Below, piece after piece: positions 25,874 to 36,014 of a stretch of DNA of 54,315 nt. The stretch comes from a bacterium (GTDB lineage Bacteria > Patescibacteriota > Minisyncoccia > Phycocordibacterales > UBA12445): the NCBI GenBank assembly GCA_030648005.1, contig JAUSIP010000015.1, positions 1 through 54,315 of the forward strand. The letters are read 5' to 3'. The first letter of the stretch is position 1. Each line of letters begins with the position of its first letter. A model generated the notes under the pieces. The model was not told the DNA's origin. It saw only the letters and a program-made list of their open reading frames with translations, and ran no database searches. The position numbers and the translations under genes were made by a program.

Positions 25874-26658
25874 GCCGTTGACCCCAAATAAGAGAAGAGA
25901 TTAGAATTATAAAAAAATACAACCAGAAAGCCGACAATGAGAAACGGGGCAAACGGAACCTCCTTAATTCGCTTAAAGAAAAGATTAATAAAGATGCCAA
26001 TTATTGCACCGAGCCAGAAAGAGTATACCAACGAAGTGAGGGCGTAACAGAAAGTACTCAACCAACCAAGCGCCAAAACCAGCTTAGCATCACCGAGCCC
26101 CATCCATGCTCCGCCCGAGAAGAACCAAAACGATCCAAGAAACAAGAACATCAACGAGCCGGCCAAGAAACCCGAAATCGCCATGTCTGGAGATATTACT
26201 GAATAAACATAAGCTAGGCGCAAAAAACCAAGCGTGATCAATAGATATACCAACTCATCGGGTATTATCTTATGGCGAAAGTCGTAGACAGCTATTACAG
26301 TCAAAACAGAGAAGATAAAAGCATAAAATATAAAATCAAGAGTTGGTCCAAGCTTCAAATAAAGCATTGTGTACAAAACTGCCGTGACGAACTCCACCAG
26401 CGGATACTGCCAAGAGACCTTAGACAAGCAACTGTGACACTTCCCTCCTTGAAGAAGGAAACTGAAGATCGGAAACATATTGTACCAATGTAGCCGTGTT
26501 CCACAAGAGAAACAGATCGAACGACCGGAAACAATAGAACGGCCGGTGTTGTATCGCAAAATCACAACATTCAAGAAACTGCCAATGATGGAGCCGAAGA
26601 TAAAAACAAAAAGTAAAATTAGGGAATTCATACTCTCATTATAACATAAACCCCTCAA
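25861..26658 (-). CDS. pilD: Prepilin peptidase
   Basis: GSFLNVVILR, CFSCGTRLHWYNMFPIFSFLLQGGKCHSC, AVYDFRHKIIPDELV, GMGD-like MGLGDAKLV. Confidence 0.95.
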   Translation of the reverse strand: MRGLCYNESMNSLILLFVFIFGSIIGSFLNVVILRYNTGRSIVSGRSICFSCGTRLHWYNMFPIFSFLLQGGKCHSCLSKVSWQYPLVEFVTAVLYTMLYLKLGPTLDFIFYAFIFSVLTVIAVYDFRHKIIPDELVYLLITLGFLRLAYVYSVISPDMAISGFLAGSLMFLFLGSFWFFSGGAWMGLGDAKLVLALGWLSTFCYALTSLVYSFWLGAIIGIFINLFFKRIKEVPFAPFLIVGFLVVFFYNSNLFSYLGSTACIK

Positions 26659-26698
26659 TTCAAGAGGGGTTTAACATCTACAGATGGTTTTAGTAATC

Positions 26699-26765
26699 GT
26701 CATTGCGAGGAGCCGTGCGACGAAGCAATCTATAATACAGAGATTGCTTCGTACCTCGCAATGAC
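26699..26765. repeat. Palindromic CGTCATTGCGAGG...CCTCGCAATGAC repeat, copy 2
   Basis: Same arms as 21135-21196. Confidence 0.92.
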
Positions 26766-26780
26766 AACGAGAAGTTTTAA

Positions 26781-27257
26781 CTAAGGAGTTACATCAAGCA
26801 TTGGATCTACACCGTTGAATGGTACGGCACCGGGATAATTGGGACGATCAACGAAACCTGGGCAATTAGTAGGAGGGGTGTCGTTGCTGTTGCAGTCTCT
26901 ATCGTTAGCAAGTACTCCACCCGAGACAATACCCTCCAAGTCAGTCCCCAAGTGGTAGCTTAGGGCATCATTGGACCTGACATAGTGATAGCTCTCACCG
27001 ATATTTGGTGCAACCGGAGTTGTAGACAAAAGACCAGCAGTCACAAGACTTCCTATTGCATCGGGGTAGCTGTTATTTGAATCATAATAAAGGGCGAGAG
27101 CCTTCTGGATCGCCTCCATATCCACCTCTCTCTTTGCATTTCGTGCCTTGCCCCTTGAACTATTAAGAGAAACAATGACAACTGATGACAATATGCCAAT
27201 AATGGCGATAACAACAAGAAGCTCTATTAATGTGAATCCAGACTTTTTATTATACAT
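26781..27257 (-). CDS. Type IV pilin, paralog 1
   Basis: [41 protein letters not shown]-terminal SYHLGTDLEG. Confidence 0.92.
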   Translation of the reverse strand: MYNKKSGFTLIELLVVIAIIGILSSVVIVSLNSSRGKARNAKREVDMEAIQKALALYYDSNNSYPDAIGSLVTAGLLSTTPVAPNIGESYHYVRSNDALSYHLGTDLEGIVSGGVLANDRDCNSNDTPPTNCPGFVDRPNYPGAVPFNGVDPMLDVTP

Positions 27258-27317
27258 AATTTTGAAATTATAAATTCTAACATCTAAATAATATCACAAT
27301 CTAACTACAAAAAGAAA

Positions 27318-27342
27318 ACTCCTCAAATAAATGAGGAGTTTT
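27318..27342 (-). terminator. Terminator after pilin paralog 2
   Basis: AAAACTCCTCATTTATTTGAGGAGTTTTC on the minus strand. Confidence 0.75.
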
Positions 27343-27368
27343 GCTTATACTAGACCCTTATACTTCTC

Positions 27369-27905
27369 TTATGGTGTTACGTCGTATAGAACAGTGGTTG
27401 CGTCGCCATTGAATGGAAGGTCTCCGGCGGTTGGAGTACCTGCGGCATTCAAGAATCCACAGAATGTTCCAGCACCATCGTTACAGTCGGCATCACTTGC
27501 CAAAACACCGTTAGGTTCTGTAATTCCCTCCAATTTTGCTCCCAAGTGAAAGCTCAAACCGTTAGGAGCCACTGAGTAACTATATGACTCACCTGAATTT
27601 GGAGCTACTGGGACAGATGCCAAGAACTTCTCAGTTATCAAGACACCAGGAGCAAGTACCGTACCTAGGGCATTAAGAGCAGGGTTAGTATTCGCGCCTG
27701 GAGGGTAGAAACCGTGTGAGTCATAGTAAAGTGCCAAAGCCTGCTGTATTGAACCTACGTCTGAGATCCTCTTAGCATCTCTAGCCTTAACTCTAGCGCT
27801 GTTTAAAGAAACTAGAACTACTGATGACAAGATACCGATGATAGCGATAACCACCAAGAGCTCGATCAATGTGAATCCCTTCTGTCCCAACTTTTTCTTG
27901 AACAT
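27369..27905 (-). CDS. Type IV pilin, paralog 2
   Basis: [49 protein letters not shown]. Confidence 0.93.
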   Translation of the reverse strand: MFKKKLGQKGFTLIELLVVIAIIGILSSVVLVSLNSARVKARDAKRISDVGSIQQALALYYDSHGFYPPGANTNPALNALGTVLAPGVLITEKFLASVPVAPNSGESYSYSVAPNGLSFHLGAKLEGITEPNGVLASDADCNDGAGTFCGFLNAAGTPTAGDLPFNGDATTVLYDVTP

Positions 27906-27949
27906 AAATTAATTAAATAATATTAATAATGGCTGATAAATAAATAAAA

Positions 27950-28510
27950 TTATGGCGTTATATCAAAGCACTTATCGGTTCCTGTACCAATCGCACAATC
28001 TGACTTACCGTTAAATATAACACCGGGTGTCAGTCCTGAAACGTGAGGTACGCAGGCAATATTACCATAGAAGAGATCAGCGTCACCATTGATAGCCGGT
28101 GAAGCACCAGTGGTATCTTCAAGGATTGCACCTAAGTGATAACTTTGACATGAACCAGCAACACTGCTAGGACTTTGTGCGGCATACACGTACGACAGAT
28201 CAGTAAGTGGATCCTTAGACACATTAGGTATGAAGTCAGGAGCAAGATAGTTTGCGCCAGCAATAGGTGAGCCAGGCTTTTGAGCGAACTCCTCTAATGC
28301 CGGATATCTATTGTAGGTGTTAAAGTACAACTCCAAAGAAGTCTGCAGCGACTTAATGTCAGATATCCTCCTCGCATCTCTTGCCTTAGAACGAGCTGAC
28401 CCTAGTGAGGTAAGCACGACTGAAGACAAGATGCCTATAATGGCGATCACAACTAAAAGTTCTATCAATGTAAATCCTCTATCTCGCGCGCCAAATACAG
28501 GTGACCGCAT
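27950..28510 (-). CDS. Type IV pilin, paralog 3
   Basis: [49 protein letters not shown]. Confidence 0.93.
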   Translation of the reverse strand: MRSPVFGARDRGFTLIELLVVIAIIGILSSVVLTSLGSARSKARDARRISDIKSLQTSLELYFNTYNRYPALEEFAQKPGSPIAGANYLAPDFIPNVSKDPLTDLSYVYAAQSPSSVAGSCQSYHLGAILEDTTGASPAINGDADLFYGNIACVPHVSGLTPGVIFNGKSDCAIGTGTDKCFDITP

Positions 28511-28553
28511 AAATACAATAATACTACCTAATGTTATTTTTTCAAGTGGATAA

Positions 28554-29759
28554 CTAAATTCCTGCTGTTATATTATATATCGGACCAAGCACAGATACCA
28601 AGAGAAGTCCTACTGCAACACCTAGGAAAATGATCATCATCGGCTCTATCAAGGCGATAAGTGTATCAATGGCAGTATCCACTTCCCTCTTATAGAATCT
28701 AGCCATAGTCTTCAATACGAAGCCGAGGTTGCCCGTCTCCTCACCAATCTTCGTCATCTGTGCCATGATCTTCGGCACATCCTTACTTTGAGAGAAGATG
28801 GATGAAAGCGGATTGCCCCCTTTCACTCCGGCAATAGCATCAGTAAGCACCTTCTTATATATGTCATTGCCCACCACATCGGCTGTCACTTCAAGCGAAC
28901 GCACCATTGAGACGCCGGCGGTGATCAATGTATCCATGTTGTCAGCAATACGAGAGAGATAGAAACGTCGATAAAGAGTTCCAACATATGGAACCTTAAG
29001 CTGAACAGAATTAAATATCGCCTTACCGGCATCGGTCAACATAAATCTCCATAAGCCGACACAGCCGATTATAAAAAGAATTAGGATAAATATGCCGTAG
29101 TTAACAAAAAGGGATGAAAGCCAGAGTACGAACTTTGTATAAAGCGGTATAGCCTGCCCCGTCTCCTTCAATATATCAGCCAAACGCGGTATAACCATGA
29201 CGAGCATTAAAACCATAACCACAATGAAAGATACAACGACGAATGCCGGATAGATCAGAGCTCCTTTAACCTTTGAAACTATCGCATACTGCCGTTCAAG
29301 GTAGTCGGCCAGATAGTTGAAAGACTCAGAAAGCTTGCCGGACTCCTCACCGGAACGAATAAGGCTGACATAGAAAGGTGAGAAGACGGCTGAATGCTTG
29401 CCCATGGCGGCAGAGATCGGTATACCGCTCTGAATGTCATCGGTTACCTCGGAAAGCTTCTTACGTAATACCGGGTTCTCCGTCTCTGAAGACAGGAGTT
29501 TGAAAGTGTCGAGTACAGAAACCTTAGCTTCAAATAAAGTAGCAAGCTGTCTAGATAAAATAACGACATCCTTAGTCTTAACACTGTCAAACATAGCCAG
29601 AAATCTCTTAAGGAGATCGCCTGCTTCACCAGATTCGACGGAAATAACAATCAGAGCGCGCTTCTGTAAAGCTCCGATTGCAACATCAACGCTTATAGCG
29701 TCTATGCTACCGTTTCTCTCCTCACCGTCTTTAGTTGTGGCTTTGTATTTAAATAACAT
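28554..29759 (-). CDS. pilC: Type IV pilus inner-membrane platform protein
   Basis: GspF/PilC repeats ([15 protein letters not shown]...; [17 protein letters not shown]...). Confidence 0.95.
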   Translation of the reverse strand: MLFKYKATTKDGEERNGSIDAISVDVAIGALQKRALIVISVESGEAGDLLKRFLAMFDSVKTKDVVILSRQLATLFEAKVSVLDTFKLLSSETENPVLRKKLSEVTDDIQSGIPISAAMGKHSAVFSPFYVSLIRSGEESGKLSESFNYLADYLERQYAIVSKVKGALIYPAFVVVSFIVVMVLMLVMVIPRLADILKETGQAIPLYTKFVLWLSSLFVNYGIFILILFIIGCVGLWRFMLTDAGKAIFNSVQLKVPYVGTLYRRFYLSRIADNMDTLITAGVSMVRSLEVTADVVGNDIYKKVLTDAIAGVKGGNPLSSIFSQSKDVPKIMAQMTKIGEETGNLGFVLKTMARFYKREVDTAIDTLIALIEPMMIIFLGVAVGLLLVSVLGPIYNITAGI

Positions 29760-29769
29760 GTTGTGAAAT

Positions 29770-29870
29770 TTTCAATTCTTAATTTTACAATTTTCAGTGA
29801 ATTTCCAATGTATAAATGTTTAAAAATTGAGACATTGATTGAAAATTAAAAATTGGAAATTAAAAATTAT
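29770..29870. repeat. AT-rich palindromic repeat between pilC and pilT
   Basis: AAATTTTCAATTCTTAATTTTACAATTTTCA...TTTAAAAATTGAGACATTGATTGAAAATTAAAAATTGGAAATTAAAAATT. Confidence 0.7.
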
Positions 29871-29871
29871 T

Positions 29872-30936
29872 TTAGAGCAGTCTCTCCAGCGCCCTAGTGT
29901 TCAGCGAATAAGCCCTGGCGACTTCAGGCGTTATCTCCCCTTTTCTAACCAATTCAGCCAGAGAGTGGTTCATATCTATCATGCCAGATTCTGAACCGGT
30001 CTCAATAACGACATTGATCTCACTGACCCTCCCCTCTCGGATCAAGTTGGAAACAGCACTGTTATTGATCAGAAGTTCGTAAGCCGGCACGAGTCCGCCG
30101 GAGATCTTAGGTAGAAGACGCTGAGAGAAGACGCCAAGCAAGCTTCCGGCTAGCTGGGCCTTGATTTGATTCTGCTGTGCTGCGGGGAAGGAGTCTATGA
30201 TACGATCGACAGTCTGCGCGGCGTTGTTGGTGTGAAGAGTGGAGAAGACCAAGTGGCCTGTCTCTGCCGCCGTCACGGCTGCAGAAATAGTTTCGGAAGT
30301 TCTCATCTCTCCTATCATCGCGACGTTAATATCTTCGCGAAACATCGAACGTAGCGCTGTCTGGAATGTATCCGTATCGAAACGCACTTCTCGCTGGTCG
30401 ATAATAGAGCGGTCGGAATTAAATATATATTCGATAGGATCTTCGATTGTAAGAATATGCTCCATCCTTTCATGATTTATAAGCTCGATCATCGCCGCCA
30501 AAGTGGTAGACTTGCCCTGCCCGACCGGACCAACAACCAAGAAGAACCCCTGTTTCTTGTTGATAAAATCCTTAAGTATCGGCGGTAAAGAAAGTTCTTC
30601 TATAGTTTTTATTTTTGTCTGAATAGCTCGAAGCGCACAACCGATGAAACCTCGCTGGAAGAAAGCGTTACCTCGGAAACGAATCCCACCGGGCCCGCTG
30701 TAAGCGAAATCCATATCTTTTGTCTCAAGAAATATCTTCTTATTACTCTCTCCCATCAGCTCGTATACGAGCCCTGCAGCATCTTCCGGACTAAGCACCG
30801 GCCTGCTAACTAGAGGAATAAGTTGGCCGGAAACTCTGATGGCTGGCTGGCGAAGCGCAGAGATATGCAGATCAGACGCACCCTCGCGCTGGATGATCTC
30901 AACTAACTCTTCCAACTCTTTTTTAAAATCTGTCAT
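29872..30936 (-). CDS. pilT: Twitching motility ATPase
   Basis: VVGPVGQGKSTTLAAMIELIN, EDPIEYIF, GEMRTSETISAAVTAAETGHLVFSTLHTN. Confidence 0.93.
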   Translation of the reverse strand: MTDFKKELEELVEIIQREGASDLHISALRQPAIRVSGQLIPLVSRPVLSPEDAAGLVYELMGESNKKIFLETKDMDFAYSGPGGIRFRGNAFFQRGFIGCALRAIQTKIKTIEELSLPPILKDFINKKQGFFLVVGPVGQGKSTTLAAMIELINHERMEHILTIEDPIEYIFNSDRSIIDQREVRFDTDTFQTALRSMFREDINVAMIGEMRTSETISAAVTAAETGHLVFSTLHTNNAAQTVDRIIDSFPAAQQNQIKAQLAGSLLGVFSQRLLPKISGGLVPAYELLINNSAVSNLIREGRVSEINVVIETGSESGMIDMNHSLAELVRKGEITPEVARAYSLNTRALERLL

Positions 30937-30943
30937 ATTATTT

Positions 30944-32527
30944 TTACAATCTTAGAACTTCTTCCACTGGCACTGTCCCCTGGAACAACTTAATAATAGC
31001 ATCTTCCTTCAGTGTCAGCATCCCCTTCGCTCTGGCGATTTTATAGATCTCCTGTTCAACTGGATTTTTAAGAATTACGGCTCGTATATCTTTATCAATA
31101 TCAAGCACTTCAATGGCCGCCGCACGTCCACGTGTACCAGTAGAACAGGTTGGCGAAGGCACAGCATTGTAAACATTTGACGGAATAACTATATCTTTCT
31201 TAAACTGCTCAGGCAAATCTTCAAAACGCTTTGTCACAAGATCCTTTATCTCCCCAGCCATCGGAATAGGCGATTTCGACTCTTCACATAGAACTCCAAC
31301 GAGTCGCTGAGCTATAACCATCGTCAACGTCGGTGCAATCAAATAAGGCTCGATACCCATGTCTATCAATCTTGGAATTGCGGCGATGGCACTATTAGTG
31401 TGCAAAGTGGAGAGAACCAAGTGGCCGGTCAGAGCGGCTTGAATAGCCAGTCTAGCTGTCTGCTCATCTCGAATCTCTCCTACCATTATCACATCCGGGT
31501 CTTGTCTTAAAATAGAACGCAGTCCGGAAGCAAAGGTATAATCGATCTCCGGCCGAACCTGTGACTGACTGACACCGGCCATGTTGTATTCAATAGGATC
31601 TTCGAGTGAAACTACATTGTATTTCTCCTTATCGACTTCATTTAACATCGCATAAAGTGTTGTAGTTTTACCGCTTCCTGTCGGGCCGGTAAGAAGTATC
31701 AATCCGTACGGCCTTGTTATACCCTCTCTAATTGCCTCCAAATTTTTCTTAGTGAATCCGAACTGATCAAGCCTTCTTATGCCCTTGTCTGTATCCAAGA
31801 TTCTGATAACCACCTTCTCACCGAAATATGTCGGGAATGTAGAAACACGAAAGTCGACAGCTCGACTCTCAATCCTCGCAGAGAACCTGCCGTCTTGCGG
31901 TTTCCTTTTCTCGTCAAGTTTTATGCCAGTTAATATTTTTATTCTAGCTACCACCGCTTCGTGCACTGATATCGGCAAAAAAAGCGACGTATACAGAACA
32001 CCATCGACTCGGAACCGGACCTTAACCTTGTCGCCTATCGGCTCAATATGAATATCGGAAGCGAGCCCCTCCACCGCATTCTGAATGATGACCGCCACGA
32101 TCTTCGTGATCGGTGCCTCTTCGACGAAACCAGAACCCGGCTTGATCGCGATCTCCTTCATAATCTCGGCAGAAACGTCCTTCTTCACATCCTCTTCCTT
32201 CTTCTGCACGTCTATCTGGGTCAGAGCCTTGTCCACTTGTCCGGAAATACCCTTATAACTCTGCAAGACAGCGTCGAAGTCGGACTGGGATATCAGAAAT
32301 ATTTTAAAAGGCGCACCAATCTTAGAAGCGATAAAAGAGATGGCGTCACGAGCTTCAATATTGTCCGGATTTAATATGCCAACCTCCAGCACCCCCTCAA
32401 CCATATTTATCGGCACAAACTGGTAGTGAACAGCGGACTCTTCCGGTACATATTTCAAAATATCGAACGGTACCCCCTTGCCACCAAGATCTTTTATAGG
32501 TATGTCTAAATTCTTCGGGAATATCAT
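30944..32527 (-). CDS. pilB: Type IV pilus assembly ATPase
   Basis: LLTGPTGSGKTTTLYAML, VGEIRDEQTARLAIQAALTGHLVLSTLHTN; N-terminal MshEN-like domain. Confidence 0.95.
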   Translation of the reverse strand: MIFPKNLDIPIKDLGGKGVPFDILKYVPEESAVHYQFVPINMVEGVLEVGILNPDNIEARDAISFIASKIGAPFKIFLISQSDFDAVLQSYKGISGQVDKALTQIDVQKKEEDVKKDVSAEIMKEIAIKPGSGFVEEAPITKIVAVIIQNAVEGLASDIHIEPIGDKVKVRFRVDGVLYTSLFLPISVHEAVVARIKILTGIKLDEKRKPQDGRFSARIESRAVDFRVSTFPTYFGEKVVIRILDTDKGIRRLDQFGFTKKNLEAIREGITRPYGLILLTGPTGSGKTTTLYAMLNEVDKEKYNVVSLEDPIEYNMAGVSQSQVRPEIDYTFASGLRSILRQDPDVIMVGEIRDEQTARLAIQAALTGHLVLSTLHTNSAIAAIPRLIDMGIEPYLIAPTLTMVIAQRLVGVLCEESKSPIPMAGEIKDLVTKRFEDLPEQFKKDIVIPSNVYNAVPSPTCSTGTRGRAAAIEVLDIDKDIRAVILKNPVEQEIYKIARAKGMLTLKEDAIIKLFQGTVPVEEVLRL

Positions 32528-32549
32528 TTATGCGTCAAATACATTGGTC

Positions 32550-32876
32550 TTATTCTATTGGTAAGAATGGATTCTCCCTACCTAGTGGATCTTCTTTTAG
32601 ATCCTCGCTATAGTCGATCAGCGAGGCAAACGCCTTGTCCTTAAAAAAGTCTGTGTTTAATTTTAGATCCTTAAGGGACGCTAGAGATGAAAGCAGTTCT
32701 CGGCTCAGATTTTGCGTACCCGGAGCCGTTGGCACAACAGACAAGTCGCTGTCAACAGACGATCCTGCCCCCCCGAAATATATGAAGATACCTATCAGCA
32801 TGGCCGAGACCGTGACGATTATTACTACTACTGTTATATTTTTGGAATTCATTTTTCTTATACTTATTTCAGCCAA
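32550..32876 (-). CDS. Small membrane protein in the PilP position
   Basis: TM + short periplasmic tail ending DPLGRENPFLPIE; between pilO and pilB. Confidence 0.7.
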   Translation of the reverse strand: MAEISIRKMNSKNITVVVIIVTVSAMLIGIFIYFGGAGSSVDSDLSVVPTAPGTQNLSRELLSSLASLKDLKLNTDFFKDKAFASLIDYSEDLKEDPLGRENPFLPIE

Positions 32877-33394
32877 TAAGCCTTGATCTCGACGTTATAT
32901 TCATACTGATCCTTCTCCCCCGCAGTAAATGACAGCGAAGTTACATCAATCAGACGGAGACTTGTCTCCAATGCAGTTATAAATCTCAAGAAGGTCTTAT
33001 ACGGACCAGACACTGAGAAACCGAGAGTGGCCACACCAAACGGCCGAGAATCAGGACCAAGCGAAGTCTGGTCACCGCCCCTTATTGAGATATTTCTGAT
33101 TGTCATACCGAAGTCTGAGGCGATCTTGTTTATGTCGATTATCAACCTCACATTATCAATACTATCCGGAAGCATCTTCTTCAACTGTTCCTTCTTTGTC
33201 TCGTCAATCTGATTGAAAATTATATTTTTCTCTTTAAGCAGAGCCTGGAACTGATCGTTGCTCTTAACTGCCTGCGCCAAAGATGCCCTGGTTGCCTCAA
33301 CGACAACGATGCGATCGAGGATTTGACTTGTCTCCATATAAAAGAGTCCCAGGGAAGCTCCGGCGATTATTATGGGTAATAAAATATTAAACAT
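32864..33394 (-). CDS. pilO: PilO-like pilus assembly protein
   Basis: N-terminal TM, coiled coil, ferredoxin-like region; position in the operon. Confidence 0.8.
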   Translation of the reverse strand: MFNILLPIIIAGASLGLFYMETSQILDRIVVVEATRASLAQAVKSNDQFQALLKEKNIIFNQIDETKKEQLKKMLPDSIDNVRLIIDINKIASDFGMTIRNISIRGGDQTSLGPDSRPFGVATLGFSVSGPYKTFLRFITALETSLRLIDVTSLSFTAGEKDQYEYNVEIKAYWLK

Positions 33395-33400
33395 ACAAAA

Positions 33401-34051
33401 TTATTGTTGATTGTTTAGAGTCTCAGTATAAGAGATCAGCTCCGGATTAACATTCATAGTAAGATTGAAGGTGACATTATTGGCTGATCCCAAATTCAAA
33501 TCCGAGACAAGGACATTCTGGAGTACTCTGGTGTCAGAAAACTCGCGTGCCTGCTGAGCGACAGCGGCGTAATTAGCCAACCCGACGGTACCCTTAGCCT
33601 CCCCGCTCATCTTGATCTCTATCTTCTGATTATCGACATTGTTATATTTAAAATCTTTAAACCGAACGGTTGTAAGGGTCTTCTCAGATAATAGGTTAAA
33701 CAACGGCAGTAGGGTGATATGGGCGACTGTATCAGTACCTCCAGCCTCCTTCTGTAAATAAAGCAGATTTTCTGCAATTTTTAATTTCGCGTCGAATCTG
33801 GTCATATTGACGACCTGATTCGGCTGAAACTGATCCTGGGCTTTCTTCAAGATTAGCTGGAGATTCTCCACCTCAGTATTCTTCGCCTTCTCTCGATAAA
33901 TCGCGACGAAATATCCACCAACCGAGAAGATCAGGGCGACAATAGAAAGAAACAAGAAAATACCCGGCAGGTTCGCGCTAAAATCGCTCTTGGCAACCAA
34001 GGGCTTCTTTGGAATAAAGGATGGTGTTTGTTGTGTATTTATACCGTCCAT
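33401..34051 (-). CDS. pilN: PilN-like pilus assembly protein
   Basis: Single TM + coiled coil, follows pilM. Confidence 0.8.
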   Translation of the reverse strand: MDGINTQQTPSFIPKKPLVAKSDFSANLPGIFLFLSIVALIFSVGGYFVAIYREKAKNTEVENLQLILKKAQDQFQPNQVVNMTRFDAKLKIAENLLYLQKEAGGTDTVAHITLLPLFNLLSEKTLTTVRFKDFKYNNVDNQKIEIKMSGEAKGTVGLANYAAVAQQAREFSDTRVLQNVLVSDLNLGSANNVTFNLTMNVNPELISYTETLNNQQ

Positions 34052-34071
34052 GTTTTTTAAAAAATTCTATA

Positions 34072-35208
34072 TCACAAATCCCTCAACGCGACTCCGATAG
34101 CGACAGCAAACGATGGCCCAGCTTCTGCAAGTACCGGCTCAAGGAAGGCTGGGGCTTCAAGCTTCTTAAATGGATCACCAAGCTTGATCTCTATCTCCAA
34201 GCTCTTTGAGGCTATCTCCGGCAAACCCCTAAGCAGTGACCCTCCCCCAACCAAGATCGCCTTGCCTATCGAACGGCTATACTTCTTTTGATAGCTCAGG
34301 ATGATTCTAGAAGCTTCGAATAAGATGTAGTCGATAGTTGGATTGATGATGTTTAAAAGATCTCCACCCTCTATCTTGCCGACTGCACCGACTTTCCTCT
34401 TGATCTCTTCCGCCTTAGCGAACTCTATTCCTAGCGACTTAGACAGCGCGATCGTGATATCCTGCGAACCCTTATTGATCGTGTGTACTACTCTAGCAAT
34501 ACCATAATCGACGATCACAACTCTTGTGGAACTCGCCGCCATATCAATGATAGCCGTTGCAGACAGATCATGACCAAAGACTGATCTGATGGCGCTGAAA
34601 GTCTCGATCTCGAAGGGCTGGATCGACAATCCTAGATTATTAGCGATCGTCTTATAGTCTTCGATAGTATTCTTGTGAATCGCCACCAAGAGCACCTCCA
34701 CTGTATCTGTCTTCTTCTTGGCATAGCCAGGCTCTTCGAATGTTCCAGGATCCGCTCCAATGTCCGCCTCCCTCTTCGGTATCACCCACCAGTCGAGCGC
34801 CACTTCATTGATCGGCACTGGAATGTACTTGCGGGCCTCGATCGGGATCATCTCATCAATCTTGGCCTTGTCCAAGAAAGGCAACTCTATCAGACTGATC
34901 AAGCTGGCCTTGAAGGGTATAGCAATTGCCGCCCTCTTAGTGGTAATATTGGCCTCGCGAAAGAGATCAGTAAGCGCCTCTGTCATCTTCTCAGTCGACA
35001 GCGATGTGGCTCTGCCAATCTCCACGTCCTTATATGGACCAAGAGCCAGCTCACCATACGTCTCAAGCACCGCCTTGCCTTTATCTTTCTTGAACTGAAT
35101 AGCCTTTATGGTTGCTGAGCCGATATCAATGCCAACTATACTGTCATCCTCTTTTTTGAAAAGACCTGACCTTATCGAATCGAATAAACTGCTGAAAATA
35201 TTCACCAT
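34072..35208 (-). CDS. pilM: PilM, actin-like pilus assembly protein
   Basis: SIVGIDIGSATIKAIQFKKD, IIDMAASSTRVVIVD, ILVGGGSLLRGLPE. Confidence 0.95.
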   Translation of the reverse strand: MVNIFSSLFDSIRSGLFKKEDDSIVGIDIGSATIKAIQFKKDKGKAVLETYGELALGPYKDVEIGRATSLSTEKMTEALTDLFREANITTKRAAIAIPFKASLISLIELPFLDKAKIDEMIPIEARKYIPVPINEVALDWWVIPKREADIGADPGTFEEPGYAKKKTDTVEVLLVAIHKNTIEDYKTIANNLGLSIQPFEIETFSAIRSVFGHDLSATAIIDMAASSTRVVIVDYGIARVVHTINKGSQDITIALSKSLGIEFAKAEEIKRKVGAVGKIEGGDLLNIINPTIDYILFEASRIILSYQKKYSRSIGKAILVGGGSLLRGLPEIASKSLEIEIKLGDPFKKLEAPAFLEPVLAEAGPSFAVAIGVALRDL

Positions 35209-35310
35209 ACATATAATCTGTTACATAAATTATAGCACACTTACATAGTCAACCATGCAGATATCCACATGTATCCCGCGAAGCCTCGGCGAAGTGGGAC
35301 CAAAAAAAAT

Positions 35311-35985
35311 ATGTTCAAATACTATATCCAAAAAATCCTAGATATTCTCTTACCACAAAGGTGCCTTTCTTGCGGAAAATTCAGTGAGCTGATCTGCGAT
35401 GATTGTCTATATAGACTACCGAAAGAGTCCAATGTCTATGGCATTACCACACTATTCTCTTACTCTGACCCTGTCATAAAGCGGGCGCTATGGCTTTTGA
35501 AATATAAGGGGGTCAGGGCTATTGTCAGGCCTCTCGCTAAAGTAGTTCACGAAAGATTAATAGAAGATCTGTCTTCTATTATGCAACTCTCCCTCGCACT
35601 GAGTGAGGCTCCACCTCACTCAGTTGCAAAGATTGTCCTAATTCCCGTTCCCCTTTCCAAAGAACGCGAACAAGAGCGAGGATTTAATCAGTCAACGTTG
35701 TTAGTAGAAGAGCTGGTAAGAATAGACTGTCAATCTTTCAAACTTCATACCGATGTCTTAAAAAAAATCAAGAATACACCAAGCCAAGTATCTATAAAAA
35801 ATAAATCAGAAAGAATTAAAAATCTTCGTGGCGCCTTCGCTCTGGAAAATAAAGAAGTTATAAAAGATAAAATAGTCATCTTACTCGATGACATCACCAC
35901 CACTGGCACAACTCTCAACGAATGCGCCAAAGTCCTCCGCCCTGCCAAACCCAGACACATCATCAAAGTCGCCCTAGCGCATTAA
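35311..35985 (+). CDS. comF: ComF family phosphoribosyltransferase
   Basis: LPQRCLSCGKFSELICDDC, IVILLDDITTTGTTLNECAKVL; start taken at the internal ATG. Confidence 0.9.
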   Translation: MFKYYIQKILDILLPQRCLSCGKFSELICDDCLYRLPKESNVYGITTLFSYSDPVIKRALWLLKYKGVRAIVRPLAKVVHERLIEDLSSIMQLSLALSEAPPHSVAKIVLIPVPLSKEREQERGFNQSTLLVEELVRIDCQSFKLHTDVLKKIKNTPSQVSIKNKSERIKNLRGAFALENKEVIKDKIVILLDDITTTGTTLNECAKVLRPAKPRHIIKVALAH

Positions 35986-35990
35986 AAATG

Positions 35991-36008
35991 CCCCGCATGA
36001 AGCGGGGC
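35991..36008. terminator. Bidirectional terminator
   Basis: GCCCCGCatgaaGCGGGGC between convergent genes. Confidence 0.85.
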
Positions 36009-36014
36009 TTTAAA

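Noticed and set aside
35269-35310. comF start at 35269
   Set aside because: The N-terminal 14 residues are atypical; the ATG at 35311 gives a normal ComF start.
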